Shown here in pieces: positions 47,131-56,739 of a DNA stretch of 64,000 bases. Location: NCBI RefSeq assembly GCF_963678845.1, contig NZ_OY787464.1, forward strand, positions 558,001 through 622,000, read 5' to 3'. The position numbers were made by a program, and so were the translations under genes. Within the stretch, counting starts at the first letter, position 1; each line of letters starts with the position of its first letter. The notes beneath the pieces were generated by a model. The model saw only the letters and a list, made by a program, of their open reading frames with translations, was not told where the DNA came from and searched no databases. The stretch comes from an uncultured Bacteroides sp. (lineage in GTDB: Bacteria; Bacteroidota; Bacteroidia; Bacteroidales; Bacteroidaceae).

Positions 47131-47222
47131 ACATGTCTATATGTCGATTAGATTACAGTTCCATTTCATTTTGATGGCAAATATAAAGAACTGATTTAAA
47201 CGAAGGAGCAAGTTTAAAGTGC

Positions 47223-47258
47223 AAAAAAAAGCTGTTCAAGTTTTCTTGAACAGCTTTT
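47223..47258 (-). terminator. Terminator after the lipoprotein gene
   Basis: AAAAGCTGTTCAAG pairs perfectly with CTTGAACAGCTTTT around TTTT, followed on the minus strand by a T run. Confidence 0.92.
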
Positions 47259-47281
47259 CATGTTTATTTAGAGCTTTAAAT

Positions 47282-49222
47282 TTACAAAGCTTGAAATGAA
47301 TCTTTTACATATTCAAATTTACCTTTATCAATAACCTTGTAAACAATGGTATGAGTATTACCAGAAAGCTTATCACCTGTAAATATACCAAAATTAATAG
47401 TATATGTTACATTTACTCCAGCAACAGTAACTGCATCTGGATACATTTTCTCCAAAGCAGGAATAAATGCTTCAGGCAAACGTTCATTCATCTTTGCTTT
47501 TAGCTGATCATCAGTCAAACTAGTATATGCACTGGAATTTTGCGCTTTCCATGCAGAAGGACGAAAATCTACGTTAAACTGAAATGCAGAAGTACCATAA
47601 TAATATTCATTATTGCCATAGCTTGTTACATAACCATTTCCTTTTTTTGTTACACCTGCAGGTTGATCTATTTTAGTCCACACATAGTCTGTTATTGCTT
47701 GATAAAATGCAGCAGTGCTTGATAACTTTTTCACTGGATCTAAATCAACAACAACACTTGGATCGTATTTCCAAGCACCATTTGTATACACAAATTGATC
47801 TGTAAAGTTTGTTACACTATTAGTTTTAACCCAAGTTCCTTTTGTATAGGTATATTCATCAGCACGAATAACAGTACTTGAGCTTGCATAATACTTATAA
47901 GCCACAGCTTTCTTATCACCTTCCTGAGCATAAGGATACTTCAATTTCAAGAATTGAGGAACGTAATTATCAGCATTCATTGTAGCACTGAAATTATCAT
48001 AATTGCTACCCATAGCAGAAAAATCAGCTTTTGTTAAGAAGTAAGAGTTCCCAGTATATGCTACCCATTTAGTTCCATTATAAGTATATAACAAACCTGT
48101 TGAAGTATATGCACCTGAAGCTTTTGCCACAACAGCATTATCAACCTGTACGGTTGTTGTTGCACCAGTAGTACCATCTCCGTTATAGCGGAAAGCAATA
48201 TTAATCTTCTTTCCTACATATTTAGAAAGAAGTAATTCTCCAACTTTGCCAAGAGTTCCATAAGTAGAAGTTGGAATAGGAATAGTAAAATTAGATGTTA
48301 CATCATCCCAGGTTGCAGCTGCAATGTCACTAGCTGCTGTTCCTGCCAAATTTGAAGAAATAAGAACTGTTAGTTTACCACCTTCAGCTTTATAGTTACC
48401 CAAACATGCGTCAAAAGAGAATACCTGACCTGAAGAAACCGTAAATGAAGGTGAAACCATATAAATTTCTAATGGTCCTGCTGCATGATTATAAGCACTG
48501 GCCTGAATATACTTATTGTTACTAAATGACTTTTCAGCCCAAGTATATGTACCGGTAGTAGCAATATTAGACCAACCACTAACTACAGCGACATTACCTA
48601 CAGCTGGAGCTTCAAAATCTTCACTTAAAGCAGCAACAGAAGTAGGTTCGCTAGCAGACTCATTATAATTAACAGCAACAACATCACCACTTACAGCATT
48701 TGGATAAGCTGCTGCTAAGAATACTGGGATATTAGTTGATGCCGGTTTAGACGGAGTAAAGAAGTTTACCGAAGAATTAGCTCCCCAAATTGTTTTGTAG
48801 TCAGATGTTGAAACTGTATACCAGTTTTTAGAAGTATCATTCAATTTAGCAACATAATCAGGGAGATTAATACTTTTCTTATATGTAACCTTTACAGCTG
48901 ACCCTTCACTAGCACTATACCATTTACTAGCAAGAAAAGCTGGCATAAACTTATGAACTTGTTCTGCATCTGCAAAATATTTATTTGTTTTAATTGCAGC
49001 CAAAAGTAAAGAATCACTTTTAATAGGTACCAAGGCTATGTTTTTCGAAGATGTTGAGATTGTAGCATAATCAGCATCAGCCAAGGTATATTCAAGTGCT
49101 AATTTATTAGTTGGTGTAACTAAGTCATCTAAGCCATCAAAATATTTATCATTATAATTACAGCTGGACAATATTGACAATGCACCTACAAAACTTAATA
49201 ATATATACTTTTTCATAATCAT
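47282..49222 (-). CDS. Large DUF5017-like surface lipoprotein with a choice-of-anchor-J domain
   Basis: A 646-residue lipoprotein (LSSC near residue 20). The start at 49216 (MKKYIL) is equally possible. Residues about 200-370 form a beta-sandwich of the choice-of-anchor J / DUF5017 type (EDFEAPAVGNVAVVSGWSN; the ribbon-like VQVDNAVVA). The C-terminal half has repeated YxYxxG motifs that resemble binding-type modules. It lies 16 bases after a TonB receptor gene, so it probably forms the receptor's surface partner, as SusD does for SusC. The cargo is unknown. Confidence 0.75.
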   Translation of the reverse strand: MIMKKYILLSFVGALSILSSCNYNDKYFDGLDDLVTPTNKLALEYTLADADYATISTSSKNIALVPIKSDSLLLAAIKTNKYFADAEQVHKFMPAFLASKWYSASEGSAVKVTYKKSINLPDYVAKLNDTSKNWYTVSTSDYKTIWGANSSVNFFTPSKPASTNIPVFLAAAYPNAVSGDVVAVNYNESASEPTSVAALSEDFEAPAVGNVAVVSGWSNIATTGTYTWAEKSFSNNKYIQASAYNHAAGPLEIYMVSPSFTVSSGQVFSFDACLGNYKAEGGKLTVLISSNLAGTAASDIAAATWDDVTSNFTIPIPTSTYGTLGKVGELLLSKYVGKKINIAFRYNGDGTTGATTTVQVDNAVVAKASGAYTSTGLLYTYNGTKWVAYTGNSYFLTKADFSAMGSNYDNFSATMNADNYVPQFLKLKYPYAQEGDKKAVAYKYYASSSTVIRADEYTYTKGTWVKTNSVTNFTDQFVYTNGAWKYDPSVVVDLDPVKKLSSTAAFYQAITDYVWTKIDQPAGVTKKGNGYVTSYGNNEYYYGTSAFQFNVDFRPSAWKAQNSSAYTSLTDDQLKAKMNERLPEAFIPALEKMYPDAVTVAGVNVTYTINFGIFTGDKLSGNTHTIVYKVIDKGKFEYVKDSFQAL

Positions 49223-49238
49223 ATTTTCTTTATAAAGT

Positions 49239-51974
49239 TTAGAAGTTTAGTTTTAGTCTTATGGAATATGTACGACCAAAGCCATAGAATACGCGGTAAG
49301 CTGATTGCCAGCCATGATCACCACCATCATAAGCATCTGCAATATATTTTTGGTCAAATAAGTTCTCAACATTACCATAAATCACAGCTCTATTAGTACC
49401 AACCTTAAATGAATAACTAGCATTAATATCTACTAAACCAGCAGAAGGAATGCGCCATGGATTTTCAAAAGTCTTAGAACTGTTCATATTAACATCAGTT
49501 GATGCTAAAGCAAAATCTGCATAATTACGTGCAAACAAAGTATAATCTAAGCCCACTTTCAAATCGCTGCTCAGTTTAAATTTAGCTCCTGCAGCAGCAG
49601 TTGTTTGTGCAGACCCTCCAACAGGTGTACCTTTTTGATAAATCGTCATCTTTGCATGGTCTGAACCTTGAATTTCTTTTGCTATTTCAGGAGTAGTAGT
49701 ATCTTTTCCGTCTGCACCTTTTACATATTTACCAGTTAATGGCTGGCCTGCTGAATCATAGAAATATCCAGTTGCATTGCTATTCCATTTCCAATCTCCA
49801 ACAGAAAGCATACCTGTAATATCTAACCAATTAAGAGGATGAGCAACAAGATCAAGTTCAACACCTTGGTGAAGAGCATCAACACCAGACATATTGATTG
49901 TTGCACGATCTCCATTTTTCAAAGTAGTTGTTCTGGTTGTAGTTTTATCCAACCAAGCAGTACGATAGGCATTAATATTGGCAGAGAAATATTGAGAATG
50001 GTAGCCATAACCAACTTCAAGAGAGAATATCTTTTCGTTTATAGCATCTGGGTTTGTAGCATTACTTACTGTTGAAGAAAGGAATGCACCACCTGAAAAG
50101 AATGGAGCACGTGAAATATAACCAATATTAGCAAAAACATTGTGATTCTCAGTTAAGTTATAGTTTGCACCACCTTTTACTGTAAAACCAATAAAATTTA
50201 AGGTCTGTGATTTTGCATGATCCTTATCATAATAAAAACGGTCATATCTCCAATAAGCAGTATTTGAAACTGATCCTGAAATAAAAGAGCTTAATTTATC
50301 CTTATTGTATTCTATTTGACCAAATCCACCCTCTTGCATTACATATCCATCATAATCACGATATACAACATCACCAACTTTTAGTCTCTGGTTTATATAG
50401 TTGTCACTAACGATATTATTATTCTCAGGTTTCACATCCTTCCGATAACGGTCAACATAAAAATCACCACCATAAAGATCGACCAATTCATTTGTATGAA
50501 TTCCTTTATAATATCTTAAATCAATACCTGCATAATAGCTTATTTCTTTAGTTAATGAAGATGTAAATGTTGAAAGCAATCCATACCAATTGTGATTGTT
50601 AATTGATTTAGACATTGCCATCTGAGAACCATTTTGACTAGCTTCATTCATTTCATAAATTTTATCATAAGCGAATGTGCCATCAGAGTTACGATAGAAA
50701 GTATTTAATGTACCATCTTTACAACCATACCATGTATTAGATAAATCACTTGTATAACCTTGTCCACTATAACCATAACCACGACCAATAGAAGCATATA
50801 AAGCTGTACTTAAACTTGACTTATCGTTAATCTGCCATAAGTGGTTTAATGAAATCTGAGGTTTATGATATACGTTATATGAAGAAGTTTTACGTTCTCC
50901 ATTTTTTCCATATCCAAAAGTAGCGTTATATTTATATGGACTATCTCCATTCATATAGTTTTTAACCTGCTGCCAACCTTGAATAGTTAATCCATCATAA
51001 GCAGCACGTTGGTTGTGCCATTGAGGTGATCCAAATGCAGTAAATGACAGTTGGTGATTATCACCAATTTTCTTTGCTATATTTATAAAGTAACTATAAG
51101 CTTCAAATTCTGTACCCTTAACATATCCGTCTCCCCATGTTTTACCACCAAGAAGAGTCATTGCCCATCCGTTCTTTGTCAAGCCGGTAGAAACATTAAA
51201 AAGGATTTTGTTATATCCGTCGTCACCCATTGCATAAGAAACAAAACCGCCTTTTTTGGCATCAATAGTACGGGTTACAATATTAATAGAACCACCAACA
51301 GATGGAGCAGAAACTTTAGAAGCACCAAGACCTCTTTGAGTTTGTATTGATCTTGCTACATCAGTAAGACCAGTCCAGTTACTCCAATATACGCCACCCC
51401 ATTCCATATCATTCATAGGAACACCATTAACCATAACAGCAACATTGGCTGATTGGAAACCACGCATATTGATTTTTGAATCACCATAACCACCACCATT
51501 TTTTGTAGCATAAACGCCTGGAGTTGATTTCAGAATTTCCGGAAATTCCTGTGTTCCTAACTTTTCTTCAATAAATATTGGATCAACAGTTGAAACAGCT
51601 ACCGGAGTTTTGCGCTGAATAGCGATAGAAGAAGTAATAGTAACATCGGCCAAAGCTACTGCATCAGCTTCCATATTCACTGTACCCAAGTCAACCGTCC
51701 CGGTCTTGGACACCTTCATTTTCAAATCTTTATAGCCAATGTACTTAAAGAATAAAGTCTTTTTAGCCGACTTCACATTCAAGGTAAAAGCACCATCCAA
51801 ATCGGTAATAACACCCTGGGTAGTTCCTTCAACCATTACAGATGCACCAATTAATGGATCATTTGTTTCTGCGTCAACCACTTTACCCTTAATAACATTT
51901 TGAGCAACAGCTGTTGCTGCACAAAAAGTCATAAGCAAAGCTAGCAATAGAAAATGAACAATTTTTTTTCTCAT
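49239..51974 (-). CDS. TonB-dependent receptor with carboxypeptidase-D-like domain
   Basis: A 911-residue outer-membrane receptor. The signal peptide ends near residue 24. Residues 27-105 form the CarboxypepD-type domain (IKGKVVDAETNDPLIGASV), about 120-240 the plug (GSINIVTRT), and the rest a barrel ending SIRLKLNF. The plug reads DSKINMRGFQSANVAVMVNG, more like siderophore-type or general TonB receptors than SusC. It is cotranscribed with the lipoprotein (16-base gap). Confidence 0.92.
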   Translation of the reverse strand: MRKKIVHFLLLALLMTFCAATAVAQNVIKGKVVDAETNDPLIGASVMVEGTTQGVITDLDGAFTLNVKSAKKTLFFKYIGYKDLKMKVSKTGTVDLGTVNMEADAVALADVTITSSIAIQRKTPVAVSTVDPIFIEEKLGTQEFPEILKSTPGVYATKNGGGYGDSKINMRGFQSANVAVMVNGVPMNDMEWGGVYWSNWTGLTDVARSIQTQRGLGASKVSAPSVGGSINIVTRTIDAKKGGFVSYAMGDDGYNKILFNVSTGLTKNGWAMTLLGGKTWGDGYVKGTEFEAYSYFINIAKKIGDNHQLSFTAFGSPQWHNQRAAYDGLTIQGWQQVKNYMNGDSPYKYNATFGYGKNGERKTSSYNVYHKPQISLNHLWQINDKSSLSTALYASIGRGYGYSGQGYTSDLSNTWYGCKDGTLNTFYRNSDGTFAYDKIYEMNEASQNGSQMAMSKSINNHNWYGLLSTFTSSLTKEISYYAGIDLRYYKGIHTNELVDLYGGDFYVDRYRKDVKPENNNIVSDNYINQRLKVGDVVYRDYDGYVMQEGGFGQIEYNKDKLSSFISGSVSNTAYWRYDRFYYDKDHAKSQTLNFIGFTVKGGANYNLTENHNVFANIGYISRAPFFSGGAFLSSTVSNATNPDAINEKIFSLEVGYGYHSQYFSANINAYRTAWLDKTTTRTTTLKNGDRATINMSGVDALHQGVELDLVAHPLNWLDITGMLSVGDWKWNSNATGYFYDSAGQPLTGKYVKGADGKDTTTPEIAKEIQGSDHAKMTIYQKGTPVGGSAQTTAAAGAKFKLSSDLKVGLDYTLFARNYADFALASTDVNMNSSKTFENPWRIPSAGLVDINASYSFKVGTNRAVIYGNVENLFDQKYIADAYDGGDHGWQSAYRVFYGFGRTYSIRLKLNF

Positions 51975-52039
51975 AATTTTGCTTGTTAATTATTTGATTA
52001 AAAATAAAATATAATTTAGATTCTAAAGGTTTTACGGTG

Positions 52040-52047
52040 CAAATGTA
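52040..52047 (-). promoter_or_regulatory. -7 element of the TonB-receptor-lipoprotein operon
   Basis: On the minus strand this reads TACATTTG, 65 bases before the receptor's start. No TTTG is at the usual -33. Confidence 0.5.
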
Positions 52048-52122
52048 ATTAATAAAAATTACATTAATATTACATTAAGTTCTGTTTTTTTATATTTCAG
52101 AATCTTTTTTTTATAAAAAAAG

Positions 52123-52159
52123 GCAAAAAAAAAGCCTCCAAAGTCACATTTGGAGGCTT
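52123..52159 (-). terminator. ettA terminator
   Basis: AAGCCTCCAAA pairs with TTTGGAGGCTT around a 6-base loop, followed on the minus strand by a T run. It is 18 bases after the ettA stop. Confidence 0.92.
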
Positions 52160-52176
52160 AAAATTTATTAATTAAT

Positions 52177-53865
52177 TTAATCTACTATCAATTTCCTATA
52201 TCTTACGCGCTTTGGTTCTTCATTTCCTAACCTTTTCATCTTATTTTCTTCATATTCAGAATATGAGCCTTCAAAGAAAAATACTTCTGAGTTTCCTTCA
52301 AAAGCGAGAATATGTGTACAGATTCTATCAAGGAACCAACGGTCATGAGAAATAACTACAGCACATCCGGCAAATTCTTCAAGTCCTTCTTCCAATGCAC
52401 GAAGTGTGTTAACATCAATATCATTAGTAGGCTCATCGAGCAACAAGACATTTCCTTCTTCTTTCAAAGCCATTGCCAAGTGAAGACGATTACGTTCACC
52501 ACCAGAAAGCATTCCGCAAAGCTTTTCCTGATCACCTCCGGCAAAATTAAAGCGTGAAAGATATGCACGCGCATTGATATCCCGGCCACCCATACGCATA
52601 AGTTCGTTTCCACCTGAAATTACCTGATAAACACTCTTGTGTGGATCAATATCTTTGTGTTGCTGATCTACATAAGCAATTTTTACGGTTTCACCAACTT
52701 CAAATGTTCCTTTATCAACATGCTCTAAGCCCATAATCAAACGGAATAGAGTTGTTTTACCAGCACCATTAGGACCAATTACCCCTACAATACCATTAGG
52801 TGGGAGATTAAATTCAAGATTGTCAAATAGCAACTTATCTCCATAAGCCTTAGTTACGCCTTTTACTTCAATTACTTTATTACCTAAACGAGGTCCGTTT
52901 GGAATAAATATTTCAAGCTTTTCTTCTTTCTCCTTCTGATCTTCATTCAATAGTTTATCGTAAGAGTTCAAACGAGCCTTACCCTTAGCCTGTCTTGCCT
53001 TAGGTGCCAAACGCACCCAGTCAAGTTCTCGTTCAAGAGTTTTTCTACGTTTACTCGCAGTTTTCTCTTCCATTTCCATGCGCTTGGTTTTCTGTTCCAA
53101 CCAGGAAGAGTAATTTCCTTTCCAAGGAATACCTTCACCACGGTCGAGTTCCAAAATCCATCCGGCTACATGATCTAAGAAATAACGGTCATGGGTAATC
53201 GCAATAACAGTACCTTCATATTGTTGCAAATGTTGTTCCAGCCAATCAATAGACTCTGCATCCAAGTGGTTAGTAGGTTCATCAAGTAGCAACACATCCG
53301 GTTGTTGAAGTAATAACCGGCACAATGCAACTCGCCTGCGTTCTCCTCCTGAAAGGTTTTTAACAGATTGATCTTCTGGTGGACAACGAAGCGCATCCAT
53401 TGCTCTTTCCAGTTTACTATCCAGGTTCCATGCGTCAGTTGCATCAATTATATCTTGCAATTCGGCCTGGCGGGCAAAAAGAGCATCCATTTTATCCTGA
53501 TCTTCATAGTATTCAGGTTCACCGAATTTCAAATTGATAGCCTCATATTCTGTTAAAGCATCAACAGTACTTTGCACGCCTTCCATTACAACCTCTTTCA
53601 CTGTTTTGGTGTCGTCCAAATAAGGTTCTTGTGCCAGATATCCTACAGAATATCCTGGAGAAAAGACAACCTCTCCCTGATAAGATTTTTCAAGTCCGGC
53701 AATAATCTTAAGTAATGTGGATTTTCCTGATCCATTTAAACCAATAATACCGATCTTTGCTCCATAAAAGAAAGATAGATAGATATTTTTTAATACTTGT
53801 TTGTTAGGTTGGAAAGCTTTGCTAACTCCTACCATTGAGAAAATTATCTTTTTATCGTCAGCCAT
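52177..53865 (-). CDS. ettA: Energy-dependent translational throttle ABC-F ATPase
   Basis: A ribosome-binding ABC-F ATPase with no membrane domain. The two ABC cassettes are complete: Walker A GLNGSGKST near 42 and GPNGAGKTT near 361, signature LSGGERRR near 169 and LSGGERNR near 465, and Walker B LLLDEPTNHLD and LLLDEPTND. A linker with charged helices (about 245-330) lies between them. The 562-residue length and linker match EttA. It has a TATCTTTG -7 element and is divergent from the tRNA-Lys gene. Confidence 0.95.
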   Translation of the reverse strand: MADDKKIIFSMVGVSKAFQPNKQVLKNIYLSFFYGAKIGIIGLNGSGKSTLLKIIAGLEKSYQGEVVFSPGYSVGYLAQEPYLDDTKTVKEVVMEGVQSTVDALTEYEAINLKFGEPEYYEDQDKMDALFARQAELQDIIDATDAWNLDSKLERAMDALRCPPEDQSVKNLSGGERRRVALCRLLLQQPDVLLLDEPTNHLDAESIDWLEQHLQQYEGTVIAITHDRYFLDHVAGWILELDRGEGIPWKGNYSSWLEQKTKRMEMEEKTASKRRKTLERELDWVRLAPKARQAKGKARLNSYDKLLNEDQKEKEEKLEIFIPNGPRLGNKVIEVKGVTKAYGDKLLFDNLEFNLPPNGIVGVIGPNGAGKTTLFRLIMGLEHVDKGTFEVGETVKIAYVDQQHKDIDPHKSVYQVISGGNELMRMGGRDINARAYLSRFNFAGGDQEKLCGMLSGGERNRLHLAMALKEEGNVLLLDEPTNDIDVNTLRALEEGLEEFAGCAVVISHDRWFLDRICTHILAFEGNSEVFFFEGSYSEYEENKMKRLGNEEPKRVRYRKLIVD

Positions 53866-53896
53866 ATATATAATGTATAGAGTTGATATTCGATGG

Positions 53897-53904
53897 CAAA
53901 GATA
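53897..53904 (-). promoter_or_regulatory. ettA -7 element
   Basis: On the minus strand this reads TATCTTTG, 31 bases before the ATG. It faces away from the tRNA promoter. Confidence 0.55.
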
Positions 53905-53922
53905 AGAAAAAGCTTGGAATAG

Positions 53923-53953
53923 TTTGGTTTTTCACAAAATAGTTATATCTTTG
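53923..53953 (+). promoter_or_regulatory. tRNA-Lys promoter
   Basis: TTTG at 53923-53926, 19 bases, then TATCTTTG at 53946-53953: consensus promoter 26 bases before the mature tRNA. Confidence 0.8.
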
Positions 53954-53979
53954 CACCCGCTAAAGAGAAATAAACAAAT

Positions 53980-54052
53980 GATTCGCTAGCTCAGCTGGTA
54001 GAGCACAACACTTTTAATGTTGGGGTCTTGGGTTCGAACCCCAAGCGGATCA
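53980..54052 (+). tRNA. tRNA-Lys (anticodon UUU)
   Basis: The 73-base cloverleaf has acceptor GATTCGC paired with GCGGATC (one G-T pair), D-loop CTCAGCTGGTAGAG, anticodon stem CAACA/TGTTG with the loop CTTTTAA (anticodon TTT), and T-loop GGTTCGAACC. No CCA is encoded. An integrase gene begins 272 bases later, so the 3' end probably serves as an attachment site. Confidence 0.95.
54030..54052 (+). other. Possible attachment site at the 3' end of tRNA-Lys
   Basis: Tyrosine integrases often target the 3' half of tRNA genes, and one lies 272 bases downstream pointing away. I saw no second copy of the tail (GAACCCCAAGCGGATCA) within the window, so the other end of the island is outside it or lost. 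This is inferred from context. Confidence 0.35.
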
Positions 54053-54087
54053 CAAAAGAATAGCAAATATTCACAGACAAAACAAGA

Positions 54088-54124
54088 CAAAGCCTCCTAG
54101 ATCAATGATTTAGGGGGCTTTTTA
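54088..54124 (+). terminator. Terminator after tRNA-Lys
   Basis: AAAGCCTCCTA pairs with TTAGGGGGCTTT with one wobble and one bulge, followed by T residues. Confidence 0.8.
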
Positions 54125-54176
54125 ATTCTCTCCTATTCCATTTAAATGACTTCAAAAAGCCATATTTGAACAGTTA

Positions 54177-54235
54177 ATCGTTACTAAATCGTTACGGTAA
54201 CGAGTTCTTTAAAAACCGTAACGATTTAAATCGTA
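54177..54235. repeat. Inverted and direct repeats between tRNA-Lys and the integrase
   Basis: TAAATCGTTACGGT (54185-54198) and ACCGTAACGATTTA (54215-54228) are perfect 14-bp inverted arms. AATCGTTAC is also found as a direct repeat at 54177-54185, and TAAATCGTAAG follows the right arm. Within the left arm GTTACGGTAAC is itself a palindrome. The position fits integrase arm-type sites or an excisionase operator. Confidence 0.6.
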
Positions 54236-54324
54236 AGTCTCTGATTTGTCGAACATTGTCACCTAATTGTCTGCTTCGTTCCAAGAACATAAAAGTAATT
54301 TTGTAATTCAAAACAAGGAACGTT

Positions 54325-55551
54325 ATGAGAAGTACATTTAGGATTCTCTTCTACTTGAAGAGAAATGAGCCAAAAAAGAACGGTAATGTGGTTATTATGG
54401 TTCGCATTACGGTTAATGGAGAAAAAACACAATTCAGTAGTAAACTAGAAATTCATCCAGCCCTGTGGGATACCCAGTCTGCCAGAGCTAAAGGTAAAAC
54501 AATACAAGCAGCGAATCTAAACAGATTGCTGGATAATATCCGGGGAAATCTTTCTATGCATTACAATCGCCTAATGGATAACAACGGTTATGCATCACCT
54601 GAAAAAATCAGGAATATTTTTTTAGGGATTGAAGAAAATGACAAAACAATTATTTGCTATTTCGATCTACACAACAAACAGTATAAACTTAAAGTCGGAA
54701 CAACAGCCAGTCATTCAACATACACCCGTTATGAACTGACCAAACAGAGATTGATAGACTTTATGAAGTCTAAGTACGGTATTACAGATATTCCTCTTAA
54801 AGAAATTACAACGGTTTTCATTGAAGACTTTTATCTTTATATAAGAAATAGCAGTGAATGCAATAACAATACGTCCATGAAATTTATTCAGCGTTTTCGA
54901 GCAGTGATGAATTATGCAAAAAACAGTGGAGTCGCTTTTAATGATCCATTCGCTAACTATCGATTTAACTTTGAGAAAGTGGATAGAGATTTTCTGGATC
55001 AGGAAGAAATAGATTTGCTATATAACAAAACGTTTGCTTCTACCAGACTAACACACGTGCGTGACATGTTTATCTTTAGTTGCTACACCGGTCTCTCCTA
55101 TATAGATTTATGTGAACTAACACAAGACAATATAAAGATGGCTTTTGATGAACATCTCTGGATAATGATTAAGCGACACAAGACCAATGTTCATTCGAAT
55201 ATTCGTTTATTGGATATACCTAAAACAATTCTCGAAAAATACTCTGGCAAGCAGAAGAATGGCAAGTTACTTCCTGTAATCAGCAATCAAAAAATGAACG
55301 ATTATCTGAAAGAAATAGCAGAAGTCTGTGAAATCAATAAAAAGATTACATTCCATGTGGCCAGGCATACATTTGCCACCACAGTCTGTCTAACACAGGG
55401 AGTCCCAATAGAGAGTATTTCAAAAATGTTAGGTCATGCCAACATACAAACAACGCAAATTTATGCACGTGTGGTTGATAGAAAGCTAAGCCAAGATATG
55501 GATATGCTTGCTCAAAAAATAAATTTCAGGAACAACAAGAAATGTATTTAG
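54325..55551 (+). CDS. Tyrosine recombinase, IntDOT-like integrase
   Basis: Site-specific recombinase of 408 residues. Domains in order: an Arm-DNA-binding domain (1-90), a SAM-like core-binding domain (about 115-205) and a catalytic domain (215-400). His344 and Arg347 (HVARH), His371 (GHANIQTTQ) and the nucleophile Tyr380 are present. The position of the first catalytic Arg reads TGLSYIDL, with Ser, as known for the CTnDOT integrase. It starts near tRNA-Lys and points away, which suggests it brought the downstream genes. Confidence 0.93.
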   Translation: MRSTFRILFYLKRNEPKKNGNVVIMVRITVNGEKTQFSSKLEIHPALWDTQSARAKGKTIQAANLNRLLDNIRGNLSMHYNRLMDNNGYASPEKIRNIFLGIEENDKTIICYFDLHNKQYKLKVGTTASHSTYTRYELTKQRLIDFMKSKYGITDIPLKEITTVFIEDFYLYIRNSSECNNNTSMKFIQRFRAVMNYAKNSGVAFNDPFANYRFNFEKVDRDFLDQEEIDLLYNKTFASTRLTHVRDMFIFSCYTGLSYIDLCELTQDNIKMAFDEHLWIMIKRHKTNVHSNIRLLDIPKTILEKYSGKQKNGKLLPVISNQKMNDYLKEIAEVCEINKKITFHVARHTFATTVCLTQGVPIESISKMLGHANIQTTQIYARVVDRKLSQDMDMLAQKINFRNNKKCI

Positions 55552-55632
55552 TCATAAAAAGAAGTCAAAACAATCCGATATATTTCCTGAATAATATACT
55601 ATATCTCACAGATGATATATCATAATATGTCA

Positions 55633-55851
55633 CTTTGATGAAGCTGTTAGCGTAGAAGTTAAACTAGGGAGTGAGACTGTTTGACCAATCGTCAGCAAAT
55701 AGCAATTTTATTTGATCGAGATATTAAGATTATTGTCAAGCAAATAAATAACGTTTTAAAAGAAAAATTGAATGGTGTATCAGTTGTCGCAGAATTTGCG
55801 GCAACTGATACAGATATTACAGTATCTTACTTATTAATAAAAACTGTATAA
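55633..55851 (+). pseudogene. Broken RhuM-family gene fragment
   Basis: The frame reads DEAVSVEVKLGSETV and then a stop where the intact gene has WLT. Shifting frame recovers NRQQIAILFDRDIKIIVKQI and further residues, matching the RhuM N-terminal pattern seen in the next gene (DETVKLDVKLENETVWLTQAQ). The remains end at TAA 55849-55851. It is a shortened relative of the downstream gene, damaged by a deletion or frameshift near 55680. Confidence 0.7.
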
Positions 55852-55911
55852 TGAGATTCAAAACAACTTAAAACTAATATCAATCTGTAATTGAATAAAT
55901 AAAAAACGACC

Positions 55912-56739
55912 ATGGATAATCAAGGAGAAATCATACTATACCAACCTGATGAAACTGTTAAGTTAGATGTTAAACTAGAGAATGAAACTGTGTGGCTAAC
56001 GCAAGCACAAATGGTTGAGTTATTTCAAACTAGTAAGCAAAACATAAGTCTTCATATTAATAACATTTTTAAGGAAAAAGAATTAGAACAACTTACAGTT
56101 GTCAAGGAATCCTTGACAACTGCGGGGGATAGAAAAAACTATCGAACAAAATATTATAATCTTGATGTTATTATTTCAGTTGGTTATCGCGTAAAATCAC
56201 AACGAGGTACTCAATTCCGAATCTGGGCTACATCCATATTAAAAGATTATCTGTTAAAAGGATATTCCATAAATCAGCGAATGGAGAGACTAGAAAGAAC
56301 TGTTGCAGAACATGGTGAGAAAATAGACTTTTTCATACGAACCTCATTGCCACCAGTAGAAGGTATCTTCTTCAACGGCCAGATATTTGATGCTTACAAG
56401 TTTGTTTCAGATCTGATTAAATCTGCAAATAGTTCAATAGTCCTAATTGACAATTATATTGATGAAAGCGTTTTAATGATCATGACTAAACGATCAGGAG
56501 GTGTTTCAGCTACAATTTACACACAAAAGGTTAGTGCACAATTAAACCTTGATATAAAGAAGCATAACACTCAATATCCTCCAATAACAATAAAGATAGT
56601 CAAAGAATGTCATGACCGTTTTCTCATAATAGATGGCATCGTATATCATATCGGTGCCTCGATAAAAGATTTGGGGAAGAAACTCTTTGCTTTTTCAAAA
56701 CTTAATCTCAAATTTGAAGATATTATAAAAGAGAAATAG
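55912..56739 (+). CDS. RhuM-like N-terminus fused to a PLD-like domain
   Basis: A 275-residue fusion. Residues 1-125 match the RhuM family (ENETVWLTQAQMVELFQTSK; YRTKYYNLDVIISVGYRVKS), which contains a winged-helix-like DNA-binding part. Residues about 150-265 resemble a phospholipase-D-like nuclease (IVLIDNYIDESVL; HDRFLIID; GASIKDLGKK). The HKD motif has Arg for Lys (HxR and later D). RhuM-type genes are common in mobile islands but their role is unknown. A damaged relative precedes it. Confidence 0.8.
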   Translation: MDNQGEIILYQPDETVKLDVKLENETVWLTQAQMVELFQTSKQNISLHINNIFKEKELEQLTVVKESLTTAGDRKNYRTKYYNLDVIISVGYRVKSQRGTQFRIWATSILKDYLLKGYSINQRMERLERTVAEHGEKIDFFIRTSLPPVEGIFFNGQIFDAYKFVSDLIKSANSSIVLIDNYIDESVLMIMTKRSGGVSATIYTQKVSAQLNLDIKKHNTQYPPITIKIVKECHDRFLIIDGIVYHIGASIKDLGKKLFAFSKLNLKFEDIIKEK

